A program made the position numbers and the translations under genes. A stretch of 64,000 bases of DNA from JADLDB01 sp040752975 (lineage in GTDB: Bacteria; Myxococcota; Myxococcia; Myxococcales; Myxococcaceae), in the NCBI GenBank assembly GCA_040752975.1, contig JBFMHF010000009.1, forward strand, positions 17,207 to 81,206, read 5' to 3'. The notes below the pieces were generated by a model. It was not told the DNA's origin. It was given only the letters and a program-made list of their open reading frames with translations, and ran no database searches. Below, one piece after another: positions 1-8,974 of this stretch (position 1 is the first letter of the stretch; each line of letters starts with the position of its first letter).

Positions 1-132
1 CGTCTCGAGGGCGCGCTCGTACTCGGTGCTCTCGTGGAGGCGCAGCGCGGCGTTGTAGTACTTCTGGAAGTCCGACTCCTCGGCGGCGGCGCCGGCCGAG
101 AGGAGCAACACCAACGCAACCGTCGCGCGCAT
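1..132 (-). CDS. Partial exported protein, N-terminus only
   Basis: The minus strand reads an ATG at 132 followed by 44 codons without a stop to the window edge. The first 17 residues are a signal peptide (basic MRAT, then a Val/Leu-rich core and an Ala-rich cleavage site). The mature part begins EESDFQKYYNAALRLHES and then TEYERAL, an amphipathic helix pattern typical of the first TPR-like repeat of many myxobacterial periplasmic proteins. The rest lies outside the window, so no function can be given. It is divergent from the next gene. Confidence 0.65.
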   Translation of the reverse strand, partial: MRATVALVLLLSAGAAAEESDFQKYYNAALRLHESTEYERALET

Positions 133-207
133 GGCCGGGCACTCTACCTCTGTTGAATGGGGCCGTGCGTGGTAAGTCGAAGCGGCCACCCACACCGGGA
201 GACTCAC

Positions 208-768
208 ATGCTTCGTCCCGTCCTCCTCCTCGCCCTCGTCTCCACCGTCGCGCTGGCCCAGGGCACCGAAGGCCCCGCCGCTGCGCCCGCTGCCGCGCCG
301 ACGGCCGACTCCGACACGCCCGACGCGAAGGCCGCCAGGGAGCTGGTGACGAAGTACCTCACCGCGGTGAAGGCGAAGAAGTGGGCCGACGCGAAGAAGT
401 TCCTGCACCCGAAGACGTTGGACGCCATCGCCGAGCGGAAGAAGCGCCTGGGCAAGGAAGATCACCCCATGGCGCCCTGGTTCCATGAGAAGACCGACTA
501 CTGGCTGAAGGACTTCAAGGTGACGGGCGCGTCGGAGGCCCCGCTGGGCACCATCGTCGTCGAGGCGAGCGAGGACAACTTCCAGGTGCAGGAGAAGGGC
601 CTGGCCCCGGGGGAGATGGCCACCTACCTCGTCGGGAAGCAGGGCGGGAAGTGGTACGTCGTCGACAAGAAGCGCGGCGAGACCTTCACGAAGGACTCGG
701 TGAAGCTGGGCTACAAGGGCTGGTTCGACAAGGTGGAGAAGCCGGCCGAGGAAGGCGCGGCCGAGTAG
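208..768 (+). CDS. Small secreted protein of unknown function
   Basis: The product is 186 residues, starting at the ATG that opens a clear signal peptide (MLRPVLLLALVSTVALAQ). An upstream in-frame ATG at 157 would put 17 unlikely residues before it. A short Ala/Pro-rich linker follows. The mature domain (about residues 45-180) starts with AKAARELVTKYLTAVKAKKWADAKKF, which resembles the opening helix of NTF2-like/DUF4878-type lipid- or ligand-binding folds, then has a string of beta-strands. It is probably periplasmic. The similarity to NTF2-like proteins is inference; the family is not recognised with certainty. Confidence 0.8.
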   Translation: MLRPVLLLALVSTVALAQGTEGPAAAPAAAPTADSDTPDAKAARELVTKYLTAVKAKKWADAKKFLHPKTLDAIAERKKRLGKEDHPMAPWFHEKTDYWLKDFKVTGASEAPLGTIVVEASEDNFQVQEKGLAPGEMATYLVGKQGGKWYVVDKKRGETFTKDSVKLGYKGWFDKVEKPAEEGAAE

Positions 769-801
769 CCAGGTCGGCGGCGCCTGCGCCACCCCGCTGT
801 G

Positions 802-1728
802 TCAGCCGCGGTCCGCCGCCGCGAGCGCATGCACCTGGGGCTGGGCTTTTTCCACGTCGGCCTCGTGCTTCAAGACGAGGTTGAGCGTCTGCCCGACGAG
901 TTCGGGTGACAGCGCGTCGGCGTTGAGCAGCACCAGCGCCTGCACCCAGTCCAGGGTCTCGCTGATGGACGGCGCCTTCTTGAGCTCCATCGCGCGCAGG
1001 CGCGAGACGGCGGCCACCACCTGCTCGGCCAGCTTCGCCGGCGCCGACGGCAGCCGGGCGCGGACGATGGCCAGCTCGCGCTCCCGCGTGGGGTAGTCGA
1101 TGTAGAGGTGCAGGCAGCGGCGCTTGAGCGCGTCCGACAGCTCGCGGGCGTTGTTGCTGGTCAAAACCACCCGCGGCACGTGCCGCGCCTTCACCGTACC
1201 CAGCTCCGGCACCGTCACCGCGTTCTCCGCCAGCACCTCGAGGAGGAAGGCCTCGAACTCGGGATCGGCCTTGTCGATCTCATCGATGAGGAGGACGGTG
1301 GGCGCCTCGCTCACCAGCGCCTTCAGCACGGGCCGGGGCAACAGGAAGCGCTCCGAGAAGAAGACGGCGTCGGACGCGGCGACACGATCGGCGGCCTCCT
1401 TCACCGATCCCGCCCCGGCCATCAGCTCGCCGATCTTGTCCTTGAGCAGCTGGGTGTAGAGCAGCTGCTTGGCGTACTCCCACTCGTACAGGGCCTTGGC
1501 CTCGTCGAGGCCCTCGTAGCACTGCAGGCGGATCAGCTCGCGGCCCAGCGCCTGCGCCACCGCGCGGGAAAACTCGGTCTTTCCCACCCCGGCCGGGCCT
1601 TCGATCAACACCGGCTTCTCCAGGCGATCCATGAGGAAGGCCGCGGTGGAGATGGGGCGCGACGGCAGGTACCCCACGGCCTCGAGCCGCCGGCCCGCGT
1701 CGTCCACCGACTGGAACGGGGAAGTCAT
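802..1728 (-). CDS. MoxR family AAA+ ATPase
   Basis: The product is 308 residues, a cytoplasmic AAA+ ATPase of the MoxR/RavA group, which acts as a chaperone for metal-enzyme or surface-complex maturation, usually with a von Willebrand A partner. Walker A is GPAGVGKT (residues 44-51), Walker B is LLIDEID (D149, E150), and a sensor-1 asparagine follows in VVLTSNN. Start: the ATG at 1728 gives the conserved N-terminus; an ATG 15 codons upstream would add a poorly conserved tail. Oddity: the usual VWA/CoxE-type partner is not adjacent, because both neighbours are unrelated. Confidence 0.92.
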   Translation of the reverse strand: MTSPFQSVDDAGRRLEAVGYLPSRPISTAAFLMDRLEKPVLIEGPAGVGKTEFSRAVAQALGRELIRLQCYEGLDEAKALYEWEYAKQLLYTQLLKDKIGELMAGAGSVKEAADRVAASDAVFFSERFLLPRPVLKALVSEAPTVLLIDEIDKADPEFEAFLLEVLAENAVTVPELGTVKARHVPRVVLTSNNARELSDALKRRCLHLYIDYPTRERELAIVRARLPSAPAKLAEQVVAAVSRLRAMELKKAPSISETLDWVQALVLLNADALSPELVGQTLNLVLKHEADVEKAQPQVHALAAADRG

Positions 1729-1923
1729 GCCCTGACTTGTACCAGCCGGCCGCCCGCGGCCAAAGGAAGGCAATGGAAAACCGTGACGTTCGTGTCAGGT
1801 GAGGCACGGCACAGCGGCCCCCGTGCCACGCAAAATCCCGGAAGCAGCCGCCTCGTCAGCCGCCCAGGTCGGGCACGTCGGGTGCACTTGCACAAGGAAG
1901 TCGGCCGTGGGGGTCAAACGGAC

Positions 1924-2127
1924 ATGTGGACGTGGCTGAAAGTGACGGGGTTGGTGCTGCTGGCGATCGCGCCGGGCGGCCTGGTGGTGTTGGCGGCCTT
2001 CCTGCTGGCGCGCGCCGTGGCCGAGGGGATGCGGCTCGACGAGGGCCCGTCCAGCCGGCGGCTCGCCCGGGCCTTCGCGCGCGTCCGGTTCCGCGACGTC
2101 TGGGCGCAGGTCCGCCGGGTGGTCTGA
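1924..2127 (+). CDS. Small single-span membrane protein
   Basis: The product is 67 residues. ATG at 1924 is preceded by a G-rich stretch (GGGGG about 10 bases upstream) that could serve as a ribosome site. Residues 4-30 form one hydrophobic transmembrane segment, followed by a basic cytoplasmic tail rich in Arg. No family is recognised. It stands alone between the MoxR gene (divergent) and a large lipoprotein gene (convergent). High third-position GC supports coding, but its small size keeps confidence moderate. Confidence 0.55.
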   Translation: MWTWLKVTGLVLLAIAPGGLVVLAAFLLARAVAEGMRLDEGPSSRRLARAFARVRFRDVWAQVRRVV

Positions 2128-2149
2128 CGACCCTCCGGCCGCCAGAGCT

Positions 2150-4369
2150 TCAGGGCCGCGAGAAGAAGATCGCGCGCCCTTCGATTTCCCCATTCAGCCC
2201 CAGGCCTTCGATGAAGGCGCCGTAGATGGAGAGCTGCCGATCCGCCGACAGCGCCGACACGGGCGGCTGCGGGTTGCTGACGGAGCCACGGGGATCGAAC
2301 ACCCGGATGTCGGACACGTAGGTGACCGGCGGCACGAACCAGCCCTTGCCGGTGCTGAGGGGCGAGGTGGCGTCGAAGTCGAAGGGCACCGCGACCATCT
2401 TGTAGTCGCCCGTGGTGCCGGTCCTCGGGCCCACCACGAAGGACAACCACGCCTTCCCCGACGGGAGGATGGCGACGGACGACGAGAAGGCGAACCACAC
2501 GTCAGTGGCAGGTGACTTGTTCGGGAAGAGCAGGGTGGTGTTCTGCTGTGAGGCGAAGACGCTCAAGTCCGGCCCGGACACCCACTGCTTGTTGGTCGGG
2601 TTCCACATGGCGGCGTAGACGGTGGAGACCGGCGCGGCGCCCGGGCCAGGCTCGACGGAGACGAAGGCGCCCAGCGCGCGCTTCGACTTCGGATCGACTG
2701 CCACGGAGGTCCAGTCCTGGGCGTTGGCGACGGGAATGCCCACGAGGCTCTGCGCCTGGGTAAACGCGCCCAGCGTGCCGTCGCGGTACACGCCCACCGC
2801 CTCGAGATCCTGCGTGCCTCCGCCGACGGTCCGTAACGCGGTGAAGGTGACGTGCACGATGCTGTCGGACGGCAACGTGGCGATCGCCGGGTGCGCGGGC
2901 GAGAAGTAGCCGCTCGGGTTGGACGCGAAGGCGGTCACCGGCGTGTCCACCGACAGCCCGGTGGAGATGGTGCGCACCGCCAGGGTGTCGTCTTCCACCG
3001 TCACCATGATCGCCCCGCCGTTCTTCCAGGGGGCGATGTCGCAGTCCTGGATGGTGCTGGAGAGGCCGCCGTCATCGAAGGGCTCGATGGTGGTGGCCGC
3101 GACGCCCCAGGTGCGGCCGAAGTCGCTGCTGCGCTGCACCCGCACGCCCCGGCCGACGTTGTAACAGGCGAAGGTCAGCTTGCTGTCCGGGTTGTAGGTG
3201 GTGCGGGCGCGGGTGCCGACGGTGTCCAGCGGGAAGCTGGTGAGGGCGTCGTTGGAAAAGTCCTTGCCGCGCTGGCTGGACGCGTGGGCCACCAGCGTCG
3301 CTTCCTGCTCGAGACTGACGAAGACGCGCGCGGTGTCGATGCCCGTGATGCTGGGCCGCCGGGCGGGGAAGCCGCCGAGGTTGATGTCGCTGGTGAAGAC
3401 GGCGGGGCCCGAGGTGAGGGTGACTTCGTTGGACACGAACGGCAGCGCGCGGTCGATTGTCCCCGCGTCGGGGCGGACGAAGCCCGCGTCGAAGCCGCCC
3501 CCGTCGCTGGTGGTGCGGGTGCAGACCAGGGACAGGCACTGGTAGCCGGCTGGGCAGGTCGTGCTGCCTGTCATGCACGTCTGCGTCTTGCACTGCCCGA
3601 GGTCGCAAACCCGATCGACCGGGCAATCGGTCGATCGCTGGCACATGGCCATACCCGCGTCGGTCCCCGTCCCGGCGTCGAGGTTGCCGGACACGATCTC
3701 TCCGTTGGTGTCGCGCCCGACGAGGAAGTAGCGGTGCGAGGTGGGTCCGGCGTCGGGGATCACGAGTCCGGAGTCGGGGATCAGGTAATCGCTGAGCGAG
3801 CCGGGGCCGAGATCCTGCTCCGGGTCGCGCACTCCGGCGGTGTCGCTGCCGATCAACTGCCAGACGGCGACGTCACCGGGCTGCCGGGTCGACCAGGCGA
3901 ACGCGTAGGCGGACTCGTCGGCCACGGCGATCAACACCACCCCGTTGCCGCCGTCGTTGATCGGCTGGGGGCCGGCGTCGATCTGCCCTGCGTCGATCCC
4001 GCCGTCTTCGCCCGGCGGCACGCCCATGAAGAAGGCGTCGAGACAGGGCTGAGACAGGCTCTCCAGCGGATCCGTGCAGGCCCCCAGCGAGAGGAGGTAC
4101 GCGTCACGGCTGCTCGCGCTGCACACCGGCAGCTTCTCGATGCAGTCGAGCGCGCGGGTGAGGCTCTCCTGATCCGCGCTGCTGCAGGAAGAGATCTTCA
4201 TCGAGCAGCTCGACGCGCTGCCGAGCAGCGGCGAGGTGGGCACGCCGGTGCAGTCTCCCGCCTTCTTCGCGAGGTCGAGCTGGGCGTTGCGATCGCACAG
4301 GCTGGTGGAGCAGCCGGCGAGCGCGAGGGCGGCACAGGACAGCGCCACCACGAGAAGAGTGCGGTTCAT
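2150..4369 (-). CDS. Lipoprotein with sialidase-type (Asp-box) beta-propeller
   Basis: The product is 739 residues. The ATG at 4369 opens a lipoprotein signal peptide with lipobox LAGC (C20). The N-terminal third is Cys-rich and Asp/Gly/Pro-rich, including a CxxxxxCPxxxxC-type repeat like those in other myxobacterial surface proteins. The C-terminal 430 residues have the repetitive beta pattern of a sialidase/BNR propeller, with one clear Asp-box, SSDFGRTW. No sialidase arginine triad could be identified, so enzymatic activity is not claimed. It is likely an outer-membrane or surface-anchored binding protein. The next gene upstream on the same strand is another Cys-rich lipoprotein. Confidence 0.82.
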   Translation of the reverse strand: MNRTLLVVALSCAALALAGCSTSLCDRNAQLDLAKKAGDCTGVPTSPLLGSASSCSMKISSCSSADQESLTRALDCIEKLPVCSASSRDAYLLSLGACTDPLESLSQPCLDAFFMGVPPGEDGGIDAGQIDAGPQPINDGGNGVVLIAVADESAYAFAWSTRQPGDVAVWQLIGSDTAGVRDPEQDLGPGSLSDYLIPDSGLVIPDAGPTSHRYFLVGRDTNGEIVSGNLDAGTGTDAGMAMCQRSTDCPVDRVCDLGQCKTQTCMTGSTTCPAGYQCLSLVCTRTTSDGGGFDAGFVRPDAGTIDRALPFVSNEVTLTSGPAVFTSDINLGGFPARRPSITGIDTARVFVSLEQEATLVAHASSQRGKDFSNDALTSFPLDTVGTRARTTYNPDSKLTFACYNVGRGVRVQRSSDFGRTWGVAATTIEPFDDGGLSSTIQDCDIAPWKNGGAIMVTVEDDTLAVRTISTGLSVDTPVTAFASNPSGYFSPAHPAIATLPSDSIVHVTFTALRTVGGGTQDLEAVGVYRDGTLGAFTQAQSLVGIPVANAQDWTSVAVDPKSKRALGAFVSVEPGPGAAPVSTVYAAMWNPTNKQWVSGPDLSVFASQQNTTLLFPNKSPATDVWFAFSSSVAILPSGKAWLSFVVGPRTGTTGDYKMVAVPFDFDATSPLSTGKGWFVPPVTYVSDIRVFDPRGSVSNPQPPVSALSADRQLSIYGAFIEGLGLNGEIEGRAIFFSRP

Positions 4370-4459
4370 GTCAGGACACCCCAAAGAGGGTTTGGCCGGC
4401 CGAAGAGCAGGAGCCCCTCTAGCGCAGGGTGCCCCCGGAGGAAACCACAGTCACCCAAC

Positions 4460-7033
4460 TCACCCGCCCGGGTTGATCCCCGTGACGATGGTGGTCAGGT
4501 CGAGGCCCCCCGTGTACCCGTAGCTGACCTGCGCGTCATAGCCGTAGATGGTGACGCCCGCGCCGGGCAGCGTCGTCTGGCCCGCCCGCGGGGTGACCTG
4601 GATGGTGTGGGTGCCCGTGCCGACGGGGTGGTTCTTCACCAGGAAGTTGGTGCCGGCGATGGCGTTGAAGCCCGTCACCACCGTGCCGTCCACCGCCACC
4701 GACTGCACCTTGGTGCCGTCGATGGTGAGGGCCAGGTAGTTGTCCTGCAGGCCGGTGGAGGCCAGCACCGTGTACCGGCTGCGCCACTGCTCGACGGGCG
4801 GGAGGAGGATCATCGACGGGTCGCCCTGCTTGGGATCCGTCGGGGCGCCGGTCACCTGCCCCTGGCCGGGGAGGAACTGCGCGACGGCGATCGGGTTGGT
4901 GGAGCTGATGGTGAAGGCGCGAAGGCTCTTGAACTCGACGTAGCTGCCGCCGGCGAGCTGGCAGTTGTTCGCCGCGAGGCTGGTCCCGGCCAGGCAGTTG
5001 GTGGGCGCCAGCACGTCGCTGGCGGCTGGGGGCGGCGTCAGCGTCAGCGTGGTGGCGGCGCCCGCGACGATCTTGAAGTGATCCGGCGGCGGGTTGGAGG
5101 AGAAGTTGTTGTTGTTGAGCCGCAAGGGGTGGCTGGGCACGGCCACGAAGTTCTTCCCCCAGGTCGCGAAGGGGAAGATCTGCTCCTCCACGTGATCGCA
5201 GTAGGGCCGGCTCCAGGGCACGTTGAGGCAGGGGTTCGAGCCGAAGACGGCGATCGGCTTGTCGCTGGTGATCACCGTGCCGGTGAGATCGTTCCCTTTC
5301 CGGCACCAGCTGTCGCCCCCGGTGAAGTTCTGGCACTCCACGTCCGCGCCGGCGGTGGCCGAGGCGAGCGCCAGCACGTCGTAGCTGTTGAGGGTGAAGT
5401 TGCGCGACTCGTTGACCGCCATCGCGGGGATCCCCGTGCCCGCCAGCGTGGCCGCCGAAGCCCTCACCGTGACGACCGTGTTGTCCTGCGTCGCGACGAT
5501 CACCACCTGGCTGGAGCGCGCGATCTGATCGGGCGGCGAGTTGATGTGGCTGTGGCCCGGGGTGACGGCGACGTAGCCGGTGCCGAGGATGTGCGACGGC
5601 AGGAGGAGCGACGCGTCATTGGAGAAGGTGCCATAGCCGCAGCGCCTCCCCGCGGACGTCTGCGTGCACAGGCCGGGGCTGTCGCAGTCGATGCAGGTGC
5701 CGAGGAAGGTCAAGGTACAGACGAAGTCCGCGTACTCGTTGCAGCCGCAGTCGGCCGTCCCCGCGGTGGCGGTGCACGTGCGGTTGGTCGTCTTGAAGGC
5801 GTCGATGGGGTTGAACTGGTAGACGGTGATGGGCCGGGTGGAGGTGATGCGGTAGCCGTAGCGGGCGCGGCCGGTCTGCGCCGTCCCCGTCTGGGCGGAC
5901 GCCGGGGTGATCGACTGCCAGGGCACGTTGATCTTGAGCAGCCCCCGGGTGGCGGCGTCGTTGCGGCCTGGCACGGTGACCTGCTTCACGCGCACCGGCG
6001 CGCTGCCCTGGTAGCGCCAGACCTCGACGGTGGCGGGCAGGGTGGACTGGTTGGTGACGACGAAGACGAAGTCGGAGTCGGCGCTGCCCTGGCCGGAGAG
6101 GGTGTTGCCCTTGAAGAGCGCGTCCATCGAGTTGTCGAGGGTGGTGGCCCAGTACTCGCAGCCGAAGTAGCTCTTCGCGCGGGCCGCGTCGCCGCACTCG
6201 TCGATGCAGGCGCCGTTGATGCACTCGGCGGTGGGCCCCATGCCGGGGAGCGAGGCGCAGGTGGCGTTCTGCCAGGCGCCCTGGGCGTTGCAGGTCTGCT
6301 GGGTGGAGGCGTTGAGGCACTGGGTGGCGCCCGGCACGCACGCCGGCGCGCGACACTGAGGGCCGTTCATGCCCATCTCGCACGCCTGGGTGATGCAGGT
6401 GCCGTCGAAGTTGTCGCCGGAGTTGACGTAGCCGAGGCTCAGGTCCTCGCGGGGCAGGCGCTTGCACTCCTGGACGCTGCGGTTGTCGGGGCTGCAGCGG
6501 CGCTGGCCCAGCTCGCACTCGCGGCACTCGCCGGACACGCAGGTGGCGCCCGAAGCGCAGGTGACGTCCCGCCAGCCGCTGCCGTTGCTCTCACACAGCT
6601 GCGCGGTGGTGCCGCCGGCGCCGCAGCGGGCCGCGCCGGGCCGGCAGGAGAGGCACACCTCGTTCTGGCAGAAGCCATCGGGCGCGGGGCACTGTTGATC
6701 GACGACCCACGCCCCGGTGGCGTCGCAGCGCTCGAGCGCGCGGCCGTCGGCGGAGCAGCGCACCGCGCCCTCGGTGCAGGTGATCACCTGCGGGCCCGCG
6801 TCCATCGGCGGAGGCTTCGTCACGCACCGGCCGGTGAGGAGATCGCACCGCTCGCCGGCGGCGCAGTCGCTGTCGCGATCGCACACGAAGCGGCACTCCC
6901 CGTTGACGAGGCGCTCTCCGTCGGCGCACAGGGGCCCCGCGTCGAACTGCGTGATGATGCGGACCCGCTCACAGGCGGTGGCGGCGAAGGCGAGGACGAC
7001 GGCGGCGGCGAGGTGCGCGAACGCTGAACGCAT
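4460..7033 (-). CDS. Cys-rich surface protein with IgGFc-binding-type domain
   Basis: The product is 857 residues, starting at the ATG at 7033. The signal peptide ends ATAC, a weak lipobox. Residues about 35-300 hold many short Cys-rich repeats (CxxGxxRCxxxxRxxxxC-like). The C-terminal half matches the IgGFc_binding N-terminal domain family seen in many myxobacterial and metazoan secreted proteins: GTGYVAVTPGHS, VVIVATQDNTVVTV, then TSDKPIAVFGSNPC and EEQIFPFATWGKNFVAVPSH. The family is thought to mediate adhesion, and the ligand here is unknown. It lies 90 bases upstream of the propeller lipoprotein on the same strand, so the pair may be co-expressed. Confidence 0.85.
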   Translation of the reverse strand: MRSAFAHLAAAVVLAFAATACERVRIITQFDAGPLCADGERLVNGECRFVCDRDSDCAAGERCDLLTGRCVTKPPPMDAGPQVITCTEGAVRCSADGRALERCDATGAWVVDQQCPAPDGFCQNEVCLSCRPGAARCGAGGTTAQLCESNGSGWRDVTCASGATCVSGECRECELGQRRCSPDNRSVQECKRLPREDLSLGYVNSGDNFDGTCITQACEMGMNGPQCRAPACVPGATQCLNASTQQTCNAQGAWQNATCASLPGMGPTAECINGACIDECGDAARAKSYFGCEYWATTLDNSMDALFKGNTLSGQGSADSDFVFVVTNQSTLPATVEVWRYQGSAPVRVKQVTVPGRNDAATRGLLKINVPWQSITPASAQTGTAQTGRARYGYRITSTRPITVYQFNPIDAFKTTNRTCTATAGTADCGCNEYADFVCTLTFLGTCIDCDSPGLCTQTSAGRRCGYGTFSNDASLLLPSHILGTGYVAVTPGHSHINSPPDQIARSSQVVIVATQDNTVVTVRASAATLAGTGIPAMAVNESRNFTLNSYDVLALASATAGADVECQNFTGGDSWCRKGNDLTGTVITSDKPIAVFGSNPCLNVPWSRPYCDHVEEQIFPFATWGKNFVAVPSHPLRLNNNNFSSNPPPDHFKIVAGAATTLTLTPPPAASDVLAPTNCLAGTSLAANNCQLAGGSYVEFKSLRAFTISSTNPIAVAQFLPGQGQVTGAPTDPKQGDPSMILLPPVEQWRSRYTVLASTGLQDNYLALTIDGTKVQSVAVDGTVVTGFNAIAGTNFLVKNHPVGTGTHTIQVTPRAGQTTLPGAGVTIYGYDAQVSYGYTGGLDLTTIVTGINPGG

Positions 7034-7105
7034 GTAGAGGCTGCTCCCCAACGGCAAGAGGCCGCCCCTATACCGAAAACCGACCCGGGAGGGCAGGCCC
7101 CGGCC

Positions 7106-8809
7106 TCAGTAGATTTTGGCCACCTGGGCCCCGTTGAAGTAGTGCTCGAGGATCTGCCGGTACGTCTGGCCTGCCTCCGCCCGCCCGATGGCGCCCGTCT
7201 GGCACATGCCCACCCCGTGCCCCCAGCCGCCGCCGGTGAAGATCCACGTCACGGGCCGGCCCTTCGCGTCCTTCTCCACGGACAGCTCGAACATCGCGCT
7301 GTTGAGCATGCCGAAGGCGCGACGAATGGTGAGCTCGCCCCGCAGCGTGGTGGCGCCTTCCTCTCCGGAGATCTGCAGGAGGCGCGCACGGCCCGACACG
7401 CCGCGCTCGGTCACCGTCATCGCCATCACCCGGCCCACGCCCAGTCCGGCCAGCTTCTCGTCGACGTCCTTCGCGGGAAAGCGCTTCTCCCAGCGGTACT
7501 TGGTGGGCTGCGCGAAGGTGGACACCTTGCACGCGTGCACGGCCTCGGTGGTGAGGAAGGCGCGAAGATCCTTCGGCGACGCGGGCGCCATCTTGCCGGG
7601 CATGAGATCCGGTCGGCCGCGCAGCGACGGGTTGGGCACGCCGCCCCAGACGACGTCGTTGTCCTCGGTGTGGCCTCCGCAGACGGCGCTGTACACGCTG
7701 TCCACCAGGCGATCGTTCGCGTCGAAGGCGGCTTCGCCACGGGTGGCCTCGACCGCCGCGCTGGTGGACGCCGCCTCGCCGGACACGCCCTTGTAGACGG
7801 CGCAGTGCTGCTCCGTGCAGAGGAGGAACGGATCCGCCAGGTGCTTGAGGCCGATCTTCGCCAGCACCTCGCCGCGGGCGGTGACGGCCTGGGCCTTGAG
7901 CGCCTCCGGGTGTGCCCTGGCGAAGATTTCCGACGGCACCAGGCCCTTGAGGAGATCCTCGAGATCGACCTGGTTCACCACCGCCAGCATGCCCTTGCGA
8001 TCGGCGGTGAGGAGGATCGAGCCGCGGTACGAGCGATCCTCGAAGTTGTGGAAGTCGTAACCGACGCCGAACTCCACGCGCTTGACGTCGATGGGAGAGC
8101 CGTCCGGAGACTCGGCGGTGAGCGTGTCCTTCACCGTGGCCGCCACCGCGCCGTTGCCGTCGACCAGCTCCAGCGTGACGGAGCCCTTCGCCTTGACGTC
8201 CTCGAGGAGCGTGGTGCGGACCTGGAACTTCGTGAGGATCTCCTGCTGCTGCGCGGCCAGGGACTCGGGCGGGGCAGGCGGTTGATCGACCACCAGCACG
8301 TACCGGCGGTTGTCGATCACCTTCCCGGCGATGCCGTAGACGCCGCCGAGGATCCGCTCGGTGAGGGCCAGCCCCCGGTCCTTCCACTCGGCCTGCGCGG
8401 TGAGCAGCCCCACCTTGTCGTTGAAGGGGATCTCCGCCACCTGGATCCGCGCCACCACCGAGGCGGGCGTTCCGGCCTTGCGCCGCACCGTCCACGCCAT
8501 GCCCAGCGGGCCTTCCACCAGCCGCTCGGGCGTGCCGGGCAGCCGGAAGCGCATGCGCCCCCGCCCCACCAGCGTGACCTCGGAGTTCCCCTCCATCAGC
8601 TTCACCGGCACCAGCGGGCTGCCGCCCTTGAAGTCGAGGCGCCGGGCGTTCATCGCGCCGGGGGGAGGGATCGACGCGTCATCGGCGGTGGCGGTGTTGG
8701 CCGCTTTCTTCGCGGCCGTGACGCCCGCGTCCCCCGGAGGACCAGCGAGGGAGAGCGCGGGAGCCAGCGACACGACCACCAGCGGGAGAAAGACGTCGCG
8801 GATGATCAT
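7106..8809 (-). CDS. SpoIID/LytB domain protein
   Basis: The product is 567 residues. The ATG at 8809 opens a signal peptide ending SLAGPPG; a longer frame starting upstream would run through the tRNA gene and is rejected. The SpoIID domain occupies roughly residues 230-567, with LKGLVPSEIF, ALKAQAVTARGE, CGGHTEDN and GGGWGHGVGMCQTGA, all family hallmarks. In Bacillus SpoIID is a lytic transglycosylase for peptidoglycan; a similar periplasmic cell-wall role is expected here. The N-terminal 200 residues are a beta-rich region of unknown role. It lies 11 bases from tRNA-Cys on the same strand. Confidence 0.92.
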   Translation of the reverse strand: MIIRDVFLPLVVVSLAPALSLAGPPGDAGVTAAKKAANTATADDASIPPPGAMNARRLDFKGGSPLVPVKLMEGNSEVTLVGRGRMRFRLPGTPERLVEGPLGMAWTVRRKAGTPASVVARIQVAEIPFNDKVGLLTAQAEWKDRGLALTERILGGVYGIAGKVIDNRRYVLVVDQPPAPPESLAAQQQEILTKFQVRTTLLEDVKAKGSVTLELVDGNGAVAATVKDTLTAESPDGSPIDVKRVEFGVGYDFHNFEDRSYRGSILLTADRKGMLAVVNQVDLEDLLKGLVPSEIFARAHPEALKAQAVTARGEVLAKIGLKHLADPFLLCTEQHCAVYKGVSGEAASTSAAVEATRGEAAFDANDRLVDSVYSAVCGGHTEDNDVVWGGVPNPSLRGRPDLMPGKMAPASPKDLRAFLTTEAVHACKVSTFAQPTKYRWEKRFPAKDVDEKLAGLGVGRVMAMTVTERGVSGRARLLQISGEEGATTLRGELTIRRAFGMLNSAMFELSVEKDAKGRPVTWIFTGGGWGHGVGMCQTGAIGRAEAGQTYRQILEHYFNGAQVAKIY

Positions 8810-8820
8810 GAGGCTTCGAG

Positions 8821-8892
8821 AGGCGCCACCCGGATTCGAACCGGGGAATGAGGGTTTTGCAGACCCTTGCCTTACCACTTGGCTATGGCGCC
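8821..8892 (-). tRNA. tRNA-Cys (GCA)
   Basis: The 72-nt cloverleaf reads on the minus strand. The acceptor GGCGCCA pairs with TGGCGCC. The D-stem is GCC/GGC, the anticodon stem AGGGT/ACCCT with loop CTGCAAA (anticodon GCA), and the T-arm is CCGG-TTCGAAT-CCGG. The discriminator is U73, as expected for tRNA-Cys. CCA is not encoded. Confidence 0.95.
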
Positions 8893-8974
8893 GAAACGTC
8901 AGGGCTTATACGCAGCGGCCAGTTGCACGGTCAAGGAAGTCGGACGCCGTGGAAACCTGACGAAGAGGGCGCAC

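Noticed and set aside
2852..7027. A 1391-codon plus-strand open frame
   Set aside because: It lies opposite two lipoprotein genes with signal peptides and known domains. The translation is Ala/Gly/Arg/Val-rich without domain features, a codon-bias shadow.
8867..8974. Upstream start for the acyl-CoA dehydrogenase
   Set aside because: It would run through tRNA-Cys and add residues that do not belong to the family.
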